From Candidatus Uhrbacteria bacterium (GTDB lineage: Bacteria > Patescibacteriota > Patescibacteriia > 2-12-FULL-60-25): 64,000 nt of DNA. Positions 1-8,599 of the stretch are shown one piece after another. A program made the position numbers and the translations under genes. Each line of letters begins with the position of its first letter. Positions within the stretch are counted from its first letter, which is position 1. Location of the stretch: the NCBI GenBank assembly GCA_020850575.1, contig JADZEJ010000007.1, positions 62,001 through 126,000 on the forward strand, given 5' to 3'. The notes under the pieces were generated by a model, which was not told where the DNA came from, did no database searches, and saw only the letters and a list, made by a program, of their open reading frames with translations.

Positions 1-2196
1 ACCGACAAAAATAACGTCATCATTAGCACCTTAGCCACTGTTACCGCAGATATAATTACCGTACCGGGGACCCTCACTTCACCTGATATTCAACCACTAA
101 ACCTTGTTGCTGGCGCCACCACGACTGCCACCGTCGTTTTTAGCACAGCCGTAGGTATCCCCCATGATGGAAAAATAGCTCTTACCTTCCCTTCTGATTT
201 TGTACTAAATGGAGCAAGTGGAATTAGTTGTTCTGGTTTTCTTGGTGGTGCTTCAATCGCAACATCTGGCACAAATCAATTAATCATTTCACGTGATGGA
301 ACTGATAACGGGGTGTCGGCAGCAACAATTTCTTGTCTCATAACCTCAATCAAAAATCCAACGGTAAGCGGAAGCGCTGGTTCGTATCTCATTGAAAACA
401 CGGATTTGAATGGAAATCTGATTTCTTCGGTCATTGCCGGAGCCGATACGCTCACAGCCGGAAATATAACGGCAAACCTCGAACCGGATACTTTGCTCAT
501 AAGCGCCACCACAACATATACATACTCATTTACTGCCACCAATACAATTCCTTCTAATGGAAAACTATCCGTCACGTTCCCATCAAGCATAAGTTTAGTT
601 GGCGTAACATCAACATCAATGACTTGTAGCGGTCTTGATGGAAGTCTATCTTCTTCCGTCTCCGGACAAACCATCACGAGCGTAAGAAGTGGGGGCACGA
701 CTACAACCGAAAATAGCCTTATAACCTGTACCATTGTAAATCTACGCAATCCTACAATGATCGGTTCAGCCGGAACGTATATCGGACGTACGACGAATTT
801 TATCGACCAATTTATCGATGAAAATACTTCAATCGCCGGACAAACATTTGCTACCAGTGGAACACTTCCTAGTGCTGATTTGTCTCTTTCTTCTCTCACA
901 ACAAATAGTACGCCAACTATAACGCTCAATTTCAATACATCTCTTGGATTACCCCGTGATGGAAAAATAGTACTCACTTTTCCCAATGGCTTTAACCTAA
1001 CGAATACCATTACGACAAGCTGCTCTGGATTATCCGGTAGCACAACAAGTTCAGTCTCCGGTCAAATTCTGACCATTACAAGATCCGGAGCAAACAGTCG
1101 TGGATTGGGGAGCATCACATGCACCATTTCAGGAATAGTAAATCCAGCTTCAGCAGGCGTAGCTGGAAACTATTCCCTTGAACTTCAAACTCCACACAAC
1201 CTGACTATCGAACAAAATATGGCTATCACAGGCGATACGTTTATTGCACCGGTGGTTAGCAGCGGTGGTGGAGGCGGAGGGGGTGGCTCAAGCACACCAA
1301 TCACTACACCAACATTTCAAACTTCAGCTGATCCGCAAATTCGAAAACAAATCGAAGAACGTTTAGCAAAACTCCCAGTTGCTCAACATACTCTCGTAAA
1401 ACTCATCGATGACGGTAATCCAAATACCCAACAAGATAGCGCCGTCTATTACATTGGGAGCGATGGTCTACGACATGCATTTCCAAACAGTAAAATTTAT
1501 TTTTCTTGGTATTGTGATTTTAACGGAGTGGTTACACTCACCGCAAAAGACCTCGCTTCAATCGGATTAGGTCGCAACATTCCATATCGTGCCGGCAGTA
1601 AACTTGTTAAATTCACCACCGATACCAAAGTCTACCTCGTCACTCAATTCTCTGAACTCCGTGCCATTCCAGACGAAAAATTTGCTGCAAAACTTTTCGG
1701 TTCGAATTGGAATAAACTGGTTGACGATATTTCAGACGCATTCTACCTAGACTACACTTTTGGAAAACCATTCTCCGAAAACGAGAATATATCACTCGAA
1801 AGTATCCTCGCTAGCTCTCTTATTCCAAGCGACGATCTCCGAATCACCGGCTACACTCGTCCAGCAGGACTAAACAAACAAATTTGTACCGCCAATAAAG
1901 AAGAACCCGTAGCATCCAATACAACAAATGCCTTCAAAAGACCAAGTTCAATCCCAAAGACCTTCATCTTTAAGAACGAACTTTCAATTTCCAGTGCCAG
2001 CTCAATTGAAATCAGATATCTTCAAACACTACTAATAGCTCTCGGAAAAGAGATTTATCCCGAAGCTCGTGTGACTGGAAATTTTGGACCAGCCACCGAA
2101 CAAGCCATCAAAACGCTCCAATCAAACAACAAAATTCCAGTCACGGGTATCTTGAATTCTGCCACTAGAAATATCCTCAACGATCTTCTCAAATAA
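1..2196 (+). CDS. Repeat-rich surface protein, 3' part (start lies before the window)
   Basis: The reading frame is open from the first base to TAA at 2194-2196, so 731 residues are visible and the start is missing. Three or more copies of a domain of about 130 residues follow one another (about 85-460, 480-870 and 880-1240). Each has a DGKIxLTFP-like strand, a Cys-x-Gly-Leu segment, an SVSGQ turn and an NPxxxGxAGxY ending. A glycine linker (1261-1290) then leads to a region about 1430-1790 with YYIGSDG and LRHAFPNS. The last 65 residues or so (about 2005-2190) resemble the peptidoglycan-binding type 1 domain, with GNFGPATEQAIKTLQ. The inferred role is an extracellular fibre or adhesin held to the wall by its C-terminus. 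No catalytic motif is visible. Repeat boundaries are approximate. Confidence 0.8.
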   Translation, partial: TDKNNVIISTLATVTADIITVPGTLTSPDIQPLNLVAGATTTATVVFSTAVGIPHDGKIALTFPSDFVLNGASGISCSGFLGGASIATSGTNQLIISRDGTDNGVSAATISCLITSIKNPTVSGSAGSYLIENTDLNGNLISSVIAGADTLTAGNITANLEPDTLLISATTTYTYSFTATNTIPSNGKLSVTFPSSISLVGVTSTSMTCSGLDGSLSSSVSGQTITSVRSGGTTTTENSLITCTIVNLRNPTMIGSAGTYIGRTTNFIDQFIDENTSIAGQTFATSGTLPSADLSLSSLTTNSTPTITLNFNTSLGLPRDGKIVLTFPNGFNLTNTITTSCSGLSGSTTSSVSGQILTITRSGANSRGLGSITCTISGIVNPASAGVAGNYSLELQTPHNLTIEQNMAITGDTFIAPVVSSGGGGGGGGSSTPITTPTFQTSADPQIRKQIEERLAKLPVAQHTLVKLIDDGNPNTQQDSAVYYIGSDGLRHAFPNSKIYFSWYCDFNGVVTLTAKDLASIGLGRNIPYRAGSKLVKFTTDTKVYLVTQFSELRAIPDEKFAAKLFGSNWNKLVDDISDAFYLDYTFGKPFSENENISLESILASSLIPSDDLRITGYTRPAGLNKQICTANKEEPVASNTTNAFKRPSSIPKTFIFKNELSISSASSIEIRYLQTLLIALGKEIYPEARVTGNFGPATEQAIKTLQSNNKIPVTGILNSATRNILNDLLK

Positions 2197-2197
2197 C

Positions 2198-2233
2198 AAA
2201 AATCCCCATACGCAACAAGCGATGGGGATTTTT
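2198..2233. terminator. Bidirectional intrinsic terminator between convergent genes
   Basis: An aaaaatccccat / atggggattttt stem (2198-2209 with 2222-2233) has runs of A on one side and T on the other. It therefore works for the surface-protein gene on the plus strand and for tsf on the minus strand. Confidence 0.85.
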
Positions 2234-2242
2234 TTATTCAGC

Positions 2243-2854
2243 TTACTCAGTTGCGGCTGGAGCTGGACTCATCTCAAATCTGACAAAGCGAGCAACAACG
2301 ATTTTTTCACCAATCTTCGCGATCTGAGCAGTAATAAGCTGCTCTACCGTCGTATCCTCATCTTTATAAAATGCTTGCTTGGTTAAACACACGTCGGTAT
2401 ACCACTTCGTCAGCTTTCCTTCGATAATCTTTGCCTTAATATCTTCTGGTTTCTTTTCATCTACCATTTCTGCTGCAAAAGAAGCCCGCTGTTTTTCAAC
2501 GATCTCTACTGGAATCATTTCAGGAGAGACGAATTCCGGATTGTACGCTGCAACCTGCATCGCAAGTTCATTTGCAAATGCAATAAAACTTTCATTGCGA
2601 GCTACAAAGTCAGTTTCGCACTGCACTTCGATCATTGTTGCCAATTTACGATTGTGATGAACGTAAGTTGCTACAACGCCTTCAGACGTTGTGCGTTCGG
2701 CATTCTTTTTTGCAGCCTTCGCAGCACCCTTTTTCTTCAAAATCTCGATCGCTTGATCCATGTCATCATGAGCTTCTTCCAATGCTTTTTTACAATCAAC
2801 GATTCCAGCACCGGTTCGATTGCGAAGATCCATTACCATTTTTCCATCTGCCAT
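2243..2854 (-). CDS. tsf: Elongation factor Ts
   Basis: EF-Ts is the guanine-nucleotide exchange factor for EF-Tu in the cytoplasm. The 203-residue product has the N-terminal UBA-like region (LRNRTGAGIVDCKKAL), which contacts EF-Tu, then the core with the TDFVARN signature near residue 80. It is shorter than the roughly 280-residue E. coli protein and has a single reduced core, as in many compact bacterial genomes. It lies 56 bases downstream of rpsB in the usual rpsB-tsf order and is probably co-transcribed with it. Identification is secure. Confidence 0.96.
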   Translation of the reverse strand: MADGKMVMDLRNRTGAGIVDCKKALEEAHDDMDQAIEILKKKGAAKAAKKNAERTTSEGVVATYVHHNRKLATMIEVQCETDFVARNESFIAFANELAMQVAAYNPEFVSPEMIPVEIVEKQRASFAAEMVDEKKPEDIKAKIIEGKLTKWYTDVCLTKQAFYKDEDTTVEQLITAQIAKIGEKIVVARFVRFEMSPAPAATE

Positions 2855-2910
2855 AAAGATTGTTTAGTTAAATCAAAATGAAAATGAACTAATATTCTGA
2901 ACAACAAAAA

Positions 2911-3684
2911 TCAATTTTGTTGTGATGAATTTCGATGCATCGGAGCTGCAGACTTTTGTAATAATGCTCCGCCTAAACGAGCACGAGCTGATTCCCACTC
3001 TGTATGACCTTCTTTACAAGCCTGAGCCATCACGGTTGCAATAAGCTCAATTGATTTCACAGCATCATCATTTGCCGGAATACAGTAATCAACGTCGTGT
3101 GGATTTACATTCGAATCACACAAAGCAATTACCTTTACTCCACGGCGAACTGCCTCTTCAAGAGCTGTCTTGTCTTTACGAATATCAAAAATCAAAATAG
3201 CTTCTGGAATACGCGTCAATTCTTGAATACCACCAATTTTTTCTTCAAGCAATTCTATTTCTTCCCCAAAACGTTGCTGTTCAAGCTTGGTATATTTCGC
3301 AAGTTCACCACGTTCCTGCTTACGCTTTAAATCCTTAAATTTTCGAATCTGTTGAGAAATGATCGAAAAATTCGTCATCGTACCTCCCAACCAACGATTC
3401 GTAACATAAGGCATGTTTGCAGATTGTGCCGACTTTTCAACCAAGTGCATTGCTTGCTTCTTGGTTCCTACGAACATGACATTACCACCGCGTTGCGTCA
3501 CCGATTTAGCAAAGGCGGCCGCTTTTTCAAGAGCCTTCTGTGTCTCTTCAAGATTGATGATATGAATACCATTACGACTTCCAAAAAGGAATTTCTTCAT
3601 CTTTGGATGCCACTTTGAGGTCTGATGTCCAAAATGAACACCAGCCTGCAAAAGTTCCAACAAACTAGGAACTTTATGAGCCAT
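2911..3684 (-). CDS. rpsB: 30S ribosomal protein S2
   Basis: S2 binds the body of the 30S subunit and helps recruit S1 where that is present. The 257-residue product shows the family pattern from its N-terminus: LLEAGVHFGHQ-like (LLQAGVHFGHQTSKWHP), IHIINLEET, FVGTKKQA, RWLGGTMTNF and the central ELTRIPEAILIFDIRKD segment. The ATG at 3684 has GGAGG about 17 bases upstream, which is further than usual. A leader of about 155 bases precedes it. It heads an operon with tsf. Confidence 0.97.
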   Translation of the reverse strand: MAHKVPSLLELLQAGVHFGHQTSKWHPKMKKFLFGSRNGIHIINLEETQKALEKAAAFAKSVTQRGGNVMFVGTKKQAMHLVEKSAQSANMPYVTNRWLGGTMTNFSIISQQIRKFKDLKRKQERGELAKYTKLEQQRFGEEIELLEEKIGGIQELTRIPEAILIFDIRKDKTALEEAVRRGVKVIALCDSNVNPHDVDYCIPANDDAVKSIELIATVMAQACKEGHTEWESARARLGGALLQKSAAPMHRNSSQQN

Positions 3685-3839
3685 AAAAATATCGCCTTAA
3701 TCCTCCCTGCAACAGCCTTGGAGATCGAGCATCGCTCAACAGGCGCCAAAACTATCGTAATCACGGAATGAATTGATTCAATAATCGACACATTCCGTAA
3801 TTAGTCGCAAGTGGGTGATTTAAACGCCTCAATTGAGGC
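3685..3839 (-). promoter_or_regulatory. Structured 5' leader of rpsB (candidate autoregulatory leader)
   Basis: From the predicted start near 3839, the leader holds a perfect 14-base palindrome gcctcaattgaggc (3826-3839). It also has a hairpin acggaatg / cattccgt (3763-3770 with 3791-3798) and a small gagc-gat-gctc hairpin (3733-3743). S2 leaders that bind their own product are known in other bacteria. Equivalence here is inference. Confidence 0.45.
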
Positions 3840-3845
3840 AGCAGG

Positions 3846-3874
3846 AACATATCAAATATCAACAAAAATGACAA
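3846..3874 (-). promoter_or_regulatory. rpsB promoter
   Basis: On the minus strand, TTGTCA (3869-3874), a 17-base spacer and TATGTT (3846-3851) match a housekeeping sigma-factor promoter. Transcription would start near 3839, at the edge of the palindromic hairpin. Confidence 0.6.
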
Positions 3875-3883
3875 GACGCAACC

Positions 3884-3923
3884 AAAAAAAACAGGACCCA
3901 TAGCCAATTAAGGCCGGGGTCCT
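3884..3923 (-). terminator. Terminator of the lipoprotein gene
   Basis: On the minus strand an AGGACCC / GGGTCCT stem (3893-3899 with 3917-3923) is followed by a run of T. It lies just after the stop codon at 3953. Confidence 0.8.
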
Positions 3924-3952
3924 AAGAATTAGGTCGAAAGGAACGAAACGTA

Positions 3953-4717
3953 TTAGTTACATGCATTGGGAGGTTGACCACCAGGACAACCCGTGTTGGC
4001 AAGGGAGTTGTGGTTGTGGAAGATACCATCGCATCCACAAGTCAACCCGCCACATTTGAAACAAGTCGGACGATCCGCATCGCCGCAAGACGTACCGATT
4101 CCAACGCCTTCACACGGATCAGACGGACTGCCACCGGCGCCAGCTGTTCCAGCCGCACCGGCTTCACCAGAGATCCCCGCAAAACCTGCATCACCGGCCG
4201 CACCGGCAGACCCAGCCATACCTGCCGAGCCTCCCGTTGTCGAATCATCAATGCACTTTGGCTGCGAATTGACGAGCTCGCAATGCTGATTAGCACCACA
4301 CATGATGCCATCACAGCTTGAAACCGCGCCACCAACGCCAGCCGAACCTGAGCTTCCGCTCATACCCGCCTTACCTGCGTTTCCGACATCTCCACCGTTC
4401 CCACCCGTACCGACACCGCCAACACCCGCACCGCCGACGCCAGCCGCACCGGCTCCAGAAAAACCAGCCGAAGCGCCACCGTTTCCGCCAAAACCGACAC
4501 CGCCAACACCCGCACCGCCGACGCCAGCCGCACCAGCTCCAGAAAAACCAGCCCGCGAGCCAGTATGACCAGAGCCAGAAACTCCGCCTTTACCCGAATA
4601 CGCGCCAGAGTTCCCGCCAACATTTCCATCATTTCGAACAGAGAAATCCTCTCCGGCACAGGCCAACAATTGACAGGACAACAGAAACAAAGCCACAGAA
4701 CGAACATTTTGTGACAT
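3953..4717 (-). CDS. Glycine/alanine-rich, cysteine-rich predicted lipoprotein
   Basis: The 254-residue product starts with a lipoprotein signal (FLLSCQLLAC, lipidated Cys at 20). A low-complexity Gly/Ala/Val region follows (about 40-130) and contains a 28-residue tandem repeat. Next come a C-x4-C-x5-C-x8-C cluster (135-155), a stretch with glycine at every third position (about 163-197, collagen-like) and eight further cysteines at the C-terminus. Its start has a good Shine-Dalgarno sequence (AAGAAAGGA). Base composition is far richer in G+C than the flanking genes. This layout recalls surface lipoproteins of Myxococcota, so gene transfer is possible but unproven. It stands alone between convergent or unrelated operons. 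The function is unknown beyond a cell-surface location. Confidence 0.75.
   Translation of the reverse strand: MSQNVRSVALFLLSCQLLACAGEDFSVRNDGNVGGNSGAYSGKGGVSGSGHTGSRAGFSGAGAAGVGGAGVGGVGFGGNGGASAGFSGAGAAGVGGAGVGGVGTGGNGGDVGNAGKAGMSGSSGSAGVGGAVSSCDGIMCGANQHCELVNSQPKCIDDSTTGGSAGMAGSAGAAGDAGFAGISGEAGAAGTAGAGGSPSDPCEGVGIGTSCGDADRPTCFKCGGLTCGCDGIFHNHNSLANTGCPGGQPPNACN
4392..4559. repeat. 84-base tandem repeat, two copies, inside the lipoprotein gene
   Basis: The copies are 4392-4475 and 4476-4559. The segment 4409-4469 recurs at 4493-4553 with essentially one change. The unit is 28 codons, so copy-number change would keep the reading frame. Confidence 0.9.
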
Positions 4718-4756
4718 GATTAATCCTTTCTTGTCTTAGAAAAGTACTCTCCATTG

Positions 4757-4770
4757 AGCAATTTTGCTCT
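4757..4770 (-). other. Hairpin in the leader of the lipoprotein gene
   Basis: A gagcaa-tt-ttgctc inverted repeat lies about 40 bases before the start codon at 4717. A TTGACA box lies further upstream (4809-4814), but no convincing -10 is seen. The rest of 4718-4884 holds nothing clear. Confidence 0.35.
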
Positions 4771-4884
4771 TTATGAAGATATCTCAATAAACCATAAAAT
4801 ACGTATTTTGTCAATCAATGTCTATACAAAAAAGGACAAATCCAAAATCAATCTCTCAAAACAGAATATTTGCGATTGGACCAA

Positions 4885-5952
4885 TTATCCCTCTTCATCA
4901 GTTCCCTCCTTACCCATCTTCAGCGCAGCAATTAAATGATCAAAATCTCCATCCAAAATAACATCAATATTGTGCCAAGAATGCTTAATCCGATGATCCG
5001 TTATCCGATCTTGTGGCCAATTATACGTTCTTATCTTTTCTGAACGATCTCCGCTTCCAATTTGTGATCGACGCGCGTCATCTAAAGCCTGATGTTTTTT
5101 TTGCTCTTCCGCCTCCCAAATACGTGCTCGCAAAATCGTCATTGCTCGTTCACGATTTTGTAATTGCGAACGCTCATCCTGACAACTCACTACCACACCT
5201 GTTGGAATATGCGTAATGCGCACAGCTGACTTTGTCGTGTTCACAGATTGCCCACCCTTTCCGCCGGCACAAAATGTATCAATCCGTAAATCTTTTTGAT
5301 CAATCGTAATTTCAGTTGATGTAATTTCTGGCAATACAGCAACCGTTGCCGTTGATGTATGAATACGACCCTGTTTTTCAGTAGCTGGAACACGTTGCAC
5401 CCGATGCACGCCACTCTCATATTTTAAAGCACCGTAAGCACCATCACCCTCAATAGAAAAAATAACTTCTTTAAATCCACCCAATTCGGCTGAAGAAGAA
5501 GAAATAAGTGACGCTTTCCAACCTTTACGTTCTGCATAACGCGAATACATACGAAGCAAATCACCGGCAAATAACGAAGCTTCATCTCCACCGGCACCCG
5601 CGCGGATTTCGATAATAACGTCATTCGCATCATGCGGATCAGGCGGGACCAAGGCTAATTCAAAAGCAGCAGATGCTTCTTCAAAAGACGATTCGAGACC
5701 GGGTAATTCCATCTTTGCCAACTCCTGCATCTCTACATCATCCTGCGTCAAAACCAGTTTAGCATCTTGTAAAGCTCGCTTGGCCGCCAAATAAGTTTCC
5801 GCAATCTTATTCAAAACACGCTGCCGATCATAAGCCTTAGACATCTCACGAAACTTGTTCATATCACCCGTCACATCCGTCGACGACAAAGCTGCTTCAA
5901 GCTTCAGAAGTTCTTGTTTAGCGTCAATGGCTGCTTGGTGTAAATCGGACAT
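4885..5952 (-). CDS. prfA: Peptide chain release factor 1
   Basis: RF1 reads UAA and UAG in the ribosomal A site and triggers release of the finished chain. The 355-residue product has the GGQ loop ([18 protein letters not shown]), whose Gln is the site of methylation in the family. It also has [13 protein letters not shown] before it and the C-terminal [14 protein letters not shown] helix. Length is normal. It follows rpmE, with a terminator-like hairpin in the 42-base gap, so expression may be partly uncoupled. The start at 5952 has no Shine-Dalgarno sequence. Confidence 0.96.
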   Translation of the reverse strand: MSDLHQAAIDAKQELLKLEAALSSTDVTGDMNKFREMSKAYDRQRVLNKIAETYLAAKRALQDAKLVLTQDDVEMQELAKMELPGLESSFEEASAAFELALVPPDPHDANDVIIEIRAGAGGDEASLFAGDLLRMYSRYAERKGWKASLISSSSAELGGFKEVIFSIEGDGAYGALKYESGVHRVQRVPATEKQGRIHTSTATVAVLPEITSTEITIDQKDLRIDTFCAGGKGGQSVNTTKSAVRITHIPTGVVVSCQDERSQLQNRERAMTILRARIWEAEEQKKHQALDDARRSQIGSGDRSEKIRTYNWPQDRITDHRIKHSWHNIDVILDGDFDHLIAALKMGKEGTDEEG

Positions 5953-5956
5953 ATAT

Positions 5957-5980
5957 CAAAAACCGACCTTCTGGGTCGGC
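5957..5980 (-). terminator. Terminator or attenuator between rpmE and prfA
   Basis: On the minus strand a CCGACC / GGTCGG stem (5963-5968 with 5974-5979) is followed by five T. The T run ends only a few bases before the prfA start codon. Confidence 0.65.
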
Positions 5981-5994
5981 TTTCATAAATAAAG

Positions 5995-6306
5995 TTACGC
6001 TTCGTTGAGCTCAGTTGGTATGATTTGTGCCTTCTTTGCAGCTTTCTGACTTGCGCGCTTTTCAGCTTTTGCCTTCTTACCGAGAACCGTTCCGGCTTTT
6101 GCTGCCATCGCAGCCGATTTTTCATTAAACTTCTCAACACGGCGAGCTGTATCAAGCAATTTTTGTTTACCCGTGTAAAAAGGGTGGCAAGCCGAACATA
6201 ATTCGATCGAAATCGAGGCCAAAGTTGAACCAACCGTATAGGTGGCTCCACAGGCGCAACTGATTTTAGCGTCTGCTGTGTAGTTTGGGTGAATCGTGGC
6301 CTTCAT
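5995..6306 (-). CDS. rpmE: 50S ribosomal protein L31 with long basic tail
   Basis: L31 bridges the ribosomal subunits. The first 65 residues carry the family pattern MKATIHPNY, a zinc-binding type CxC pair near residue 18, [10 protein letters not shown] near 40, and a RVEKF segment. All Cys are kept, so this is the zinc-binding form. About 35 extra Lys/Ala-rich residues follow, giving 103 residues against about 70 in E. coli. The ATG sits nine bases after a -10 box, so the mRNA is probably leaderless. It is divergent from queA. Confidence 0.93.
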   Translation of the reverse strand: MKATIHPNYTADAKISCACGATYTVGSTLASISIELCSACHPFYTGKQKLLDTARRVEKFNEKSAAMAAKAGTVLGKKAKAEKRASQKAAKKAQIIPTELNEA

Positions 6307-6315
6307 AGTGGCGAG

Positions 6316-6344
6316 AATATAACAAAGATTGGATTTTCTGGCAA
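6316..6344 (-). promoter_or_regulatory. rpmE promoter, leaderless type
   Basis: TTGCCA (6339-6344), a 17-base spacer and TGTTATATT (extended -10, hexamer 6316-6321) lie on the minus strand. The hexamer ends nine bases before the ATG. It overlaps the queA promoter on the other strand. Confidence 0.65.
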
Positions 6345-6357
6345 GACTTGCTATGTT
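6329..6357 (+). promoter_or_regulatory. queA promoter, leaderless type
   Basis: TTGGAT (6329-6334), a 17-base spacer and TGCTATGTT (extended -10, hexamer 6352-6357) end six bases before the ATG at 6364. Confidence 0.6.
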
Positions 6358-6363
6358 CTGGTT

Positions 6364-7359
6364 ATGAATACCTCAGACTTTGACTATAAGCTGCCTCCCG
6401 AACAAATTGCCCAATCCCCCATTGAACCACGTGACCATAGCAAGCTTTTAGTTTTGGACAAAGCTAATAAAACATGGAACCATCAACATTTTTATAATAT
6501 TGATCGTTTCCTGCGACCGGGAGATCTACTGGTTATTAATGAAAGCAAAGTATTCAAAGCTCGTCTTAGCGCCAACATAAATAATACGACCGTCGAAATA
6601 TTTTTACTACGACCTGAGGACGATCTCTGGATCGCTCTTGGTAAACCGGGGAAAAAAATAAAACCTAACACCGAAATCCATTTTCAAGATGGTCTCAGTG
6701 CTACTATTATTAAAAAAAATGACCAAGATGGAACGATCCTGATCGATTTCAAAGTACCGGCTAATGAAATATTTTCCTGGACTGATAAAATCGGTTCCGT
6801 CCCAACTCCACCTTACGTAGTAGCATCGGAACAAAACGATGCCGCTTATCAAACAGTGTATGCAAAACAAATCGGCTCAGTCGCTGCACCAACTGCCGGT
6901 TTTCATTTCACACCTGAACTCATTCAGAAGTTAAAAAAACAAGGCATTAATTTTACTAATATCACGCTTCATGTCGGCTTAGGTACATTTCGACCCATGA
7001 AAAATGAGCTGATCGAACAACACGTAATGCATAAAGAATGGATTAATGTTCCGGATAAAACCATCCATGACATAAAACAAACTCGAGCACATGGCGGTCG
7101 CGTTATTGCTGTCGGTACCACCACGGTTCGAGCACTTGAATCAAAAATACAACAAGGTTTAACAGATATATTCATCACACCCGGATATACGTTTAAAAAC
7201 ATTGACGGACTTATAACTAATTTTCATTTACCAAAATCAACCTTACTCGTCCTCGTTTCTAGTTTTGCAGGACGTGATTTTATTTTAAACGCCTACGCAG
7301 AAGCGATAAAAGAAAAGTATCGTTTCTACTCTTTTGGAGATGCCATGTTAATCATATAA
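6364..7359 (+). CDS. queA: S-adenosylmethionine:tRNA ribosyltransferase-isomerase
   Basis: QueA transfers the ribosyl part of S-adenosylmethionine to preQ1 in tRNA, making epoxyqueuosine. The 331-residue product has the family N-terminus ([12 protein letters not shown]), [11 protein letters not shown], the central [11 protein letters not shown] and [11 protein letters not shown]-like ([11 protein letters not shown]) blocks, and TTTVRALES. The start was placed at 6364, not 75 bases upstream. The family begins there, and a -10 box lies six bases before it. The reaction needs preQ1-modified tRNA from a Tgt enzyme not seen in this window. Confidence 0.95.
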   Translation: MNTSDFDYKLPPEQIAQSPIEPRDHSKLLVLDKANKTWNHQHFYNIDRFLRPGDLLVINESKVFKARLSANINNTTVEIFLLRPEDDLWIALGKPGKKIKPNTEIHFQDGLSATIIKKNDQDGTILIDFKVPANEIFSWTDKIGSVPTPPYVVASEQNDAAYQTVYAKQIGSVAAPTAGFHFTPELIQKLKKQGINFTNITLHVGLGTFRPMKNELIEQHVMHKEWINVPDKTIHDIKQTRAHGGRVIAVGTTTVRALESKIQQGLTDIFITPGYTFKNIDGLITNFHLPKSTLLVLVSSFAGRDFILNAYAEAIKEKYRFYSFGDAMLII

Positions 7360-7361
7360 AA

Positions 7362-7394
7362 CAAAAACCTCCACTTTTCAAAAAAATGGAGGTA
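7362..7394 (-). terminator. Terminator of the 7411-8004 gene
   Basis: On the minus strand an ACCTCCA / TGGAGGT stem (7367-7373 with 7387-7393) is followed by TTTTTGTTTT. It may also act as a weak end signal for queA on the other strand. Confidence 0.65.
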
Positions 7395-7410
7395 GTGACG
7401 AGGATAGATT

Positions 7411-8004
7411 TCAAAACAAAAAAACATTTGTTCCGATGCCGAGAGCGCACCACACATGTGGATGAGATGAAACGTGTCCGGTCTGCAAACTGACACCAAC
7501 ATCTCCAATCACAAAAAAAGTGTGGCTAAAATCCCATTCATAAGCAATATAAGGTCCAAAGTAACTAGCTTTATAGAGCTCGACTTTCGAATCAGTGTTT
7601 CTGTATTTAGTCGGAAGCTGATAATCATACGACGCTCCGAACTCAATAGCATGATTTCGTACTTGATTCAGTTCCAGACGAATGGCGCTGTTTCCACTCA
7701 TCAACCACGATCTACCTTCAAATGAATTCATCTGTGCAGCCGATCCACCAAACACCGATGAAAATCGTGTCGTCGTGCCCAGTCGAAACATTTGATCCAA
7801 GTGAATTTCACCACCATATGCAGATCGTTGACGCTTCGCGAATGAAGCCCGACCAAGTGTCGACAAGGCGGTGACACCAAAAGGGACGTTGTGCATGTCT
7901 GCAGTGTGTCGTGATGAATGAGAAGGTTGAGCCGACGCAGGTGAAATGAAAAAAGTTACAACACTTGTAAAAACAAGAACGCCGTATTGATTGAGTGTAA
8001 TCAC
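7411..8004 (-). CDS. Secreted beta-strand-rich protein, outer-membrane-barrel-like
   Basis: The start chosen is GTG at 8004. It has AGAGGAG seven bases upstream and opens directly into a signal peptide (VLVFTSVVTFFISPASA, cleavage before QPS). The open frame runs further upstream without a signal. The mature part, about 170 residues, alternates polar and hydrophobic residues with many Gly and Tyr, for example GASYDYQLP and FGPYIAYEWDF. It ends in Phe (GTNVFLF), which recalls small outer-membrane barrels. CPR cells are thought to lack an outer membrane, so a secreted beta protein of another kind is also possible. No close family is recognised. It stands alone with its own terminator. Confidence 0.65.
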   Translation of the reverse strand: MITLNQYGVLVFTSVVTFFISPASAQPSHSSRHTADMHNVPFGVTALSTLGRASFAKRQRSAYGGEIHLDQMFRLGTTTRFSSVFGGSAAQMNSFEGRSWLMSGNSAIRLELNQVRNHAIEFGASYDYQLPTKYRNTDSKVELYKASYFGPYIAYEWDFSHTFFVIGDVGVSLQTGHVSSHPHVWCALGIGTNVFLF

Positions 8005-8230
8005 GGAAACTCCTCTGAGTTGAAAAAGAACGTATGCCGAATGGCGCGTAAAAAATAACGGAAATGCCAAAATAACACAAAAAAAACATGGTTTTTTAAT
8101 CAAAATTGACAAGAGATAACCCCTTGACAACCTTATTTTTTTACATGAAACAGTAAATGTCACGAATTTTTCCATACAAAAAAACCAAACGACTATACGG
8201 TTATCGCTCAAATCCAACCGTCTATTACGG

Positions 8231-8599
8231 TTATAAAATGTACTCAATATAATGAAATTCTGGTGATTTTTCTGGTAACAAAAGAATCGCTAAAGCATCA
8301 ACCTGGTAATCCCTGACCATAGGCACTTGTTTTTCCAAATAAACTTCAACGGCTTTTGAAAGATGTTTCAATTTTTTTTCAGTAATGGATGTTTCTGGAT
8401 ATCCAAACGTAAAACTTCGTCTTATTTTTACTTCAATAAAATGAAGTTTATTTTGCTTTTCTGCAATCAAATCAATTTCACCAAAACGACAATTCCAATT
8501 ACGTTCAAGAATATGAAAATCTCGACTTCTAAAAAAATCTACTGCGAGATCTTCACCATAGTTTCCAAACCGACGCCGTGGGTCGGTAACGAAAGTCAT
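8231..8599 (-). CDS. YraN/UPF0102 family nuclease-like protein
   Basis: The 122-residue product has the family order: GNYGEDLAVDFF near the N-terminus, the NWNCRFGEIDLIA block and HFIEVKIRR, then a C-terminal VDALAI strand. The Glu-Asp and Glu-x-Lys residues fit the restriction-endonuclease-like fold of this family. The family is often linked to Holliday-junction or DNA repair work, but no activity is settled. Its ATG overlaps the stop codon of the upstream gene by one base (TAATG), so the two are probably translationally coupled. Confidence 0.85.
   Translation of the reverse strand: MTFVTDPRRRFGNYGEDLAVDFFRSRDFHILERNWNCRFGEIDLIAEKQNKLHFIEVKIRRSFTFGYPETSITEKKLKHLSKAVEVYLEKQVPMVRDYQVDALAILLLPEKSPEFHYIEYIL

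Noticed and set aside
3974-4719. Proline- and arginine-rich open frames on the plus strand
   Set aside because: They are shadows of the GC-rich lipoprotein gene. The repetitive composition keeps all frames open, while the lipobox and Shine-Dalgarno sequence support only the minus strand.
4754-4939. 61-residue open frame on the plus strand
   Set aside because: Low-complexity lysine-rich translation of an AT-rich gap that runs into the prfA 3' end; no start signal.
8005-8247. N-terminal extension of the secreted beta protein to 8247
   Set aside because: The GTG at 8004 has a good Shine-Dalgarno sequence and opens straight into a signal peptide. The extension would bury it.
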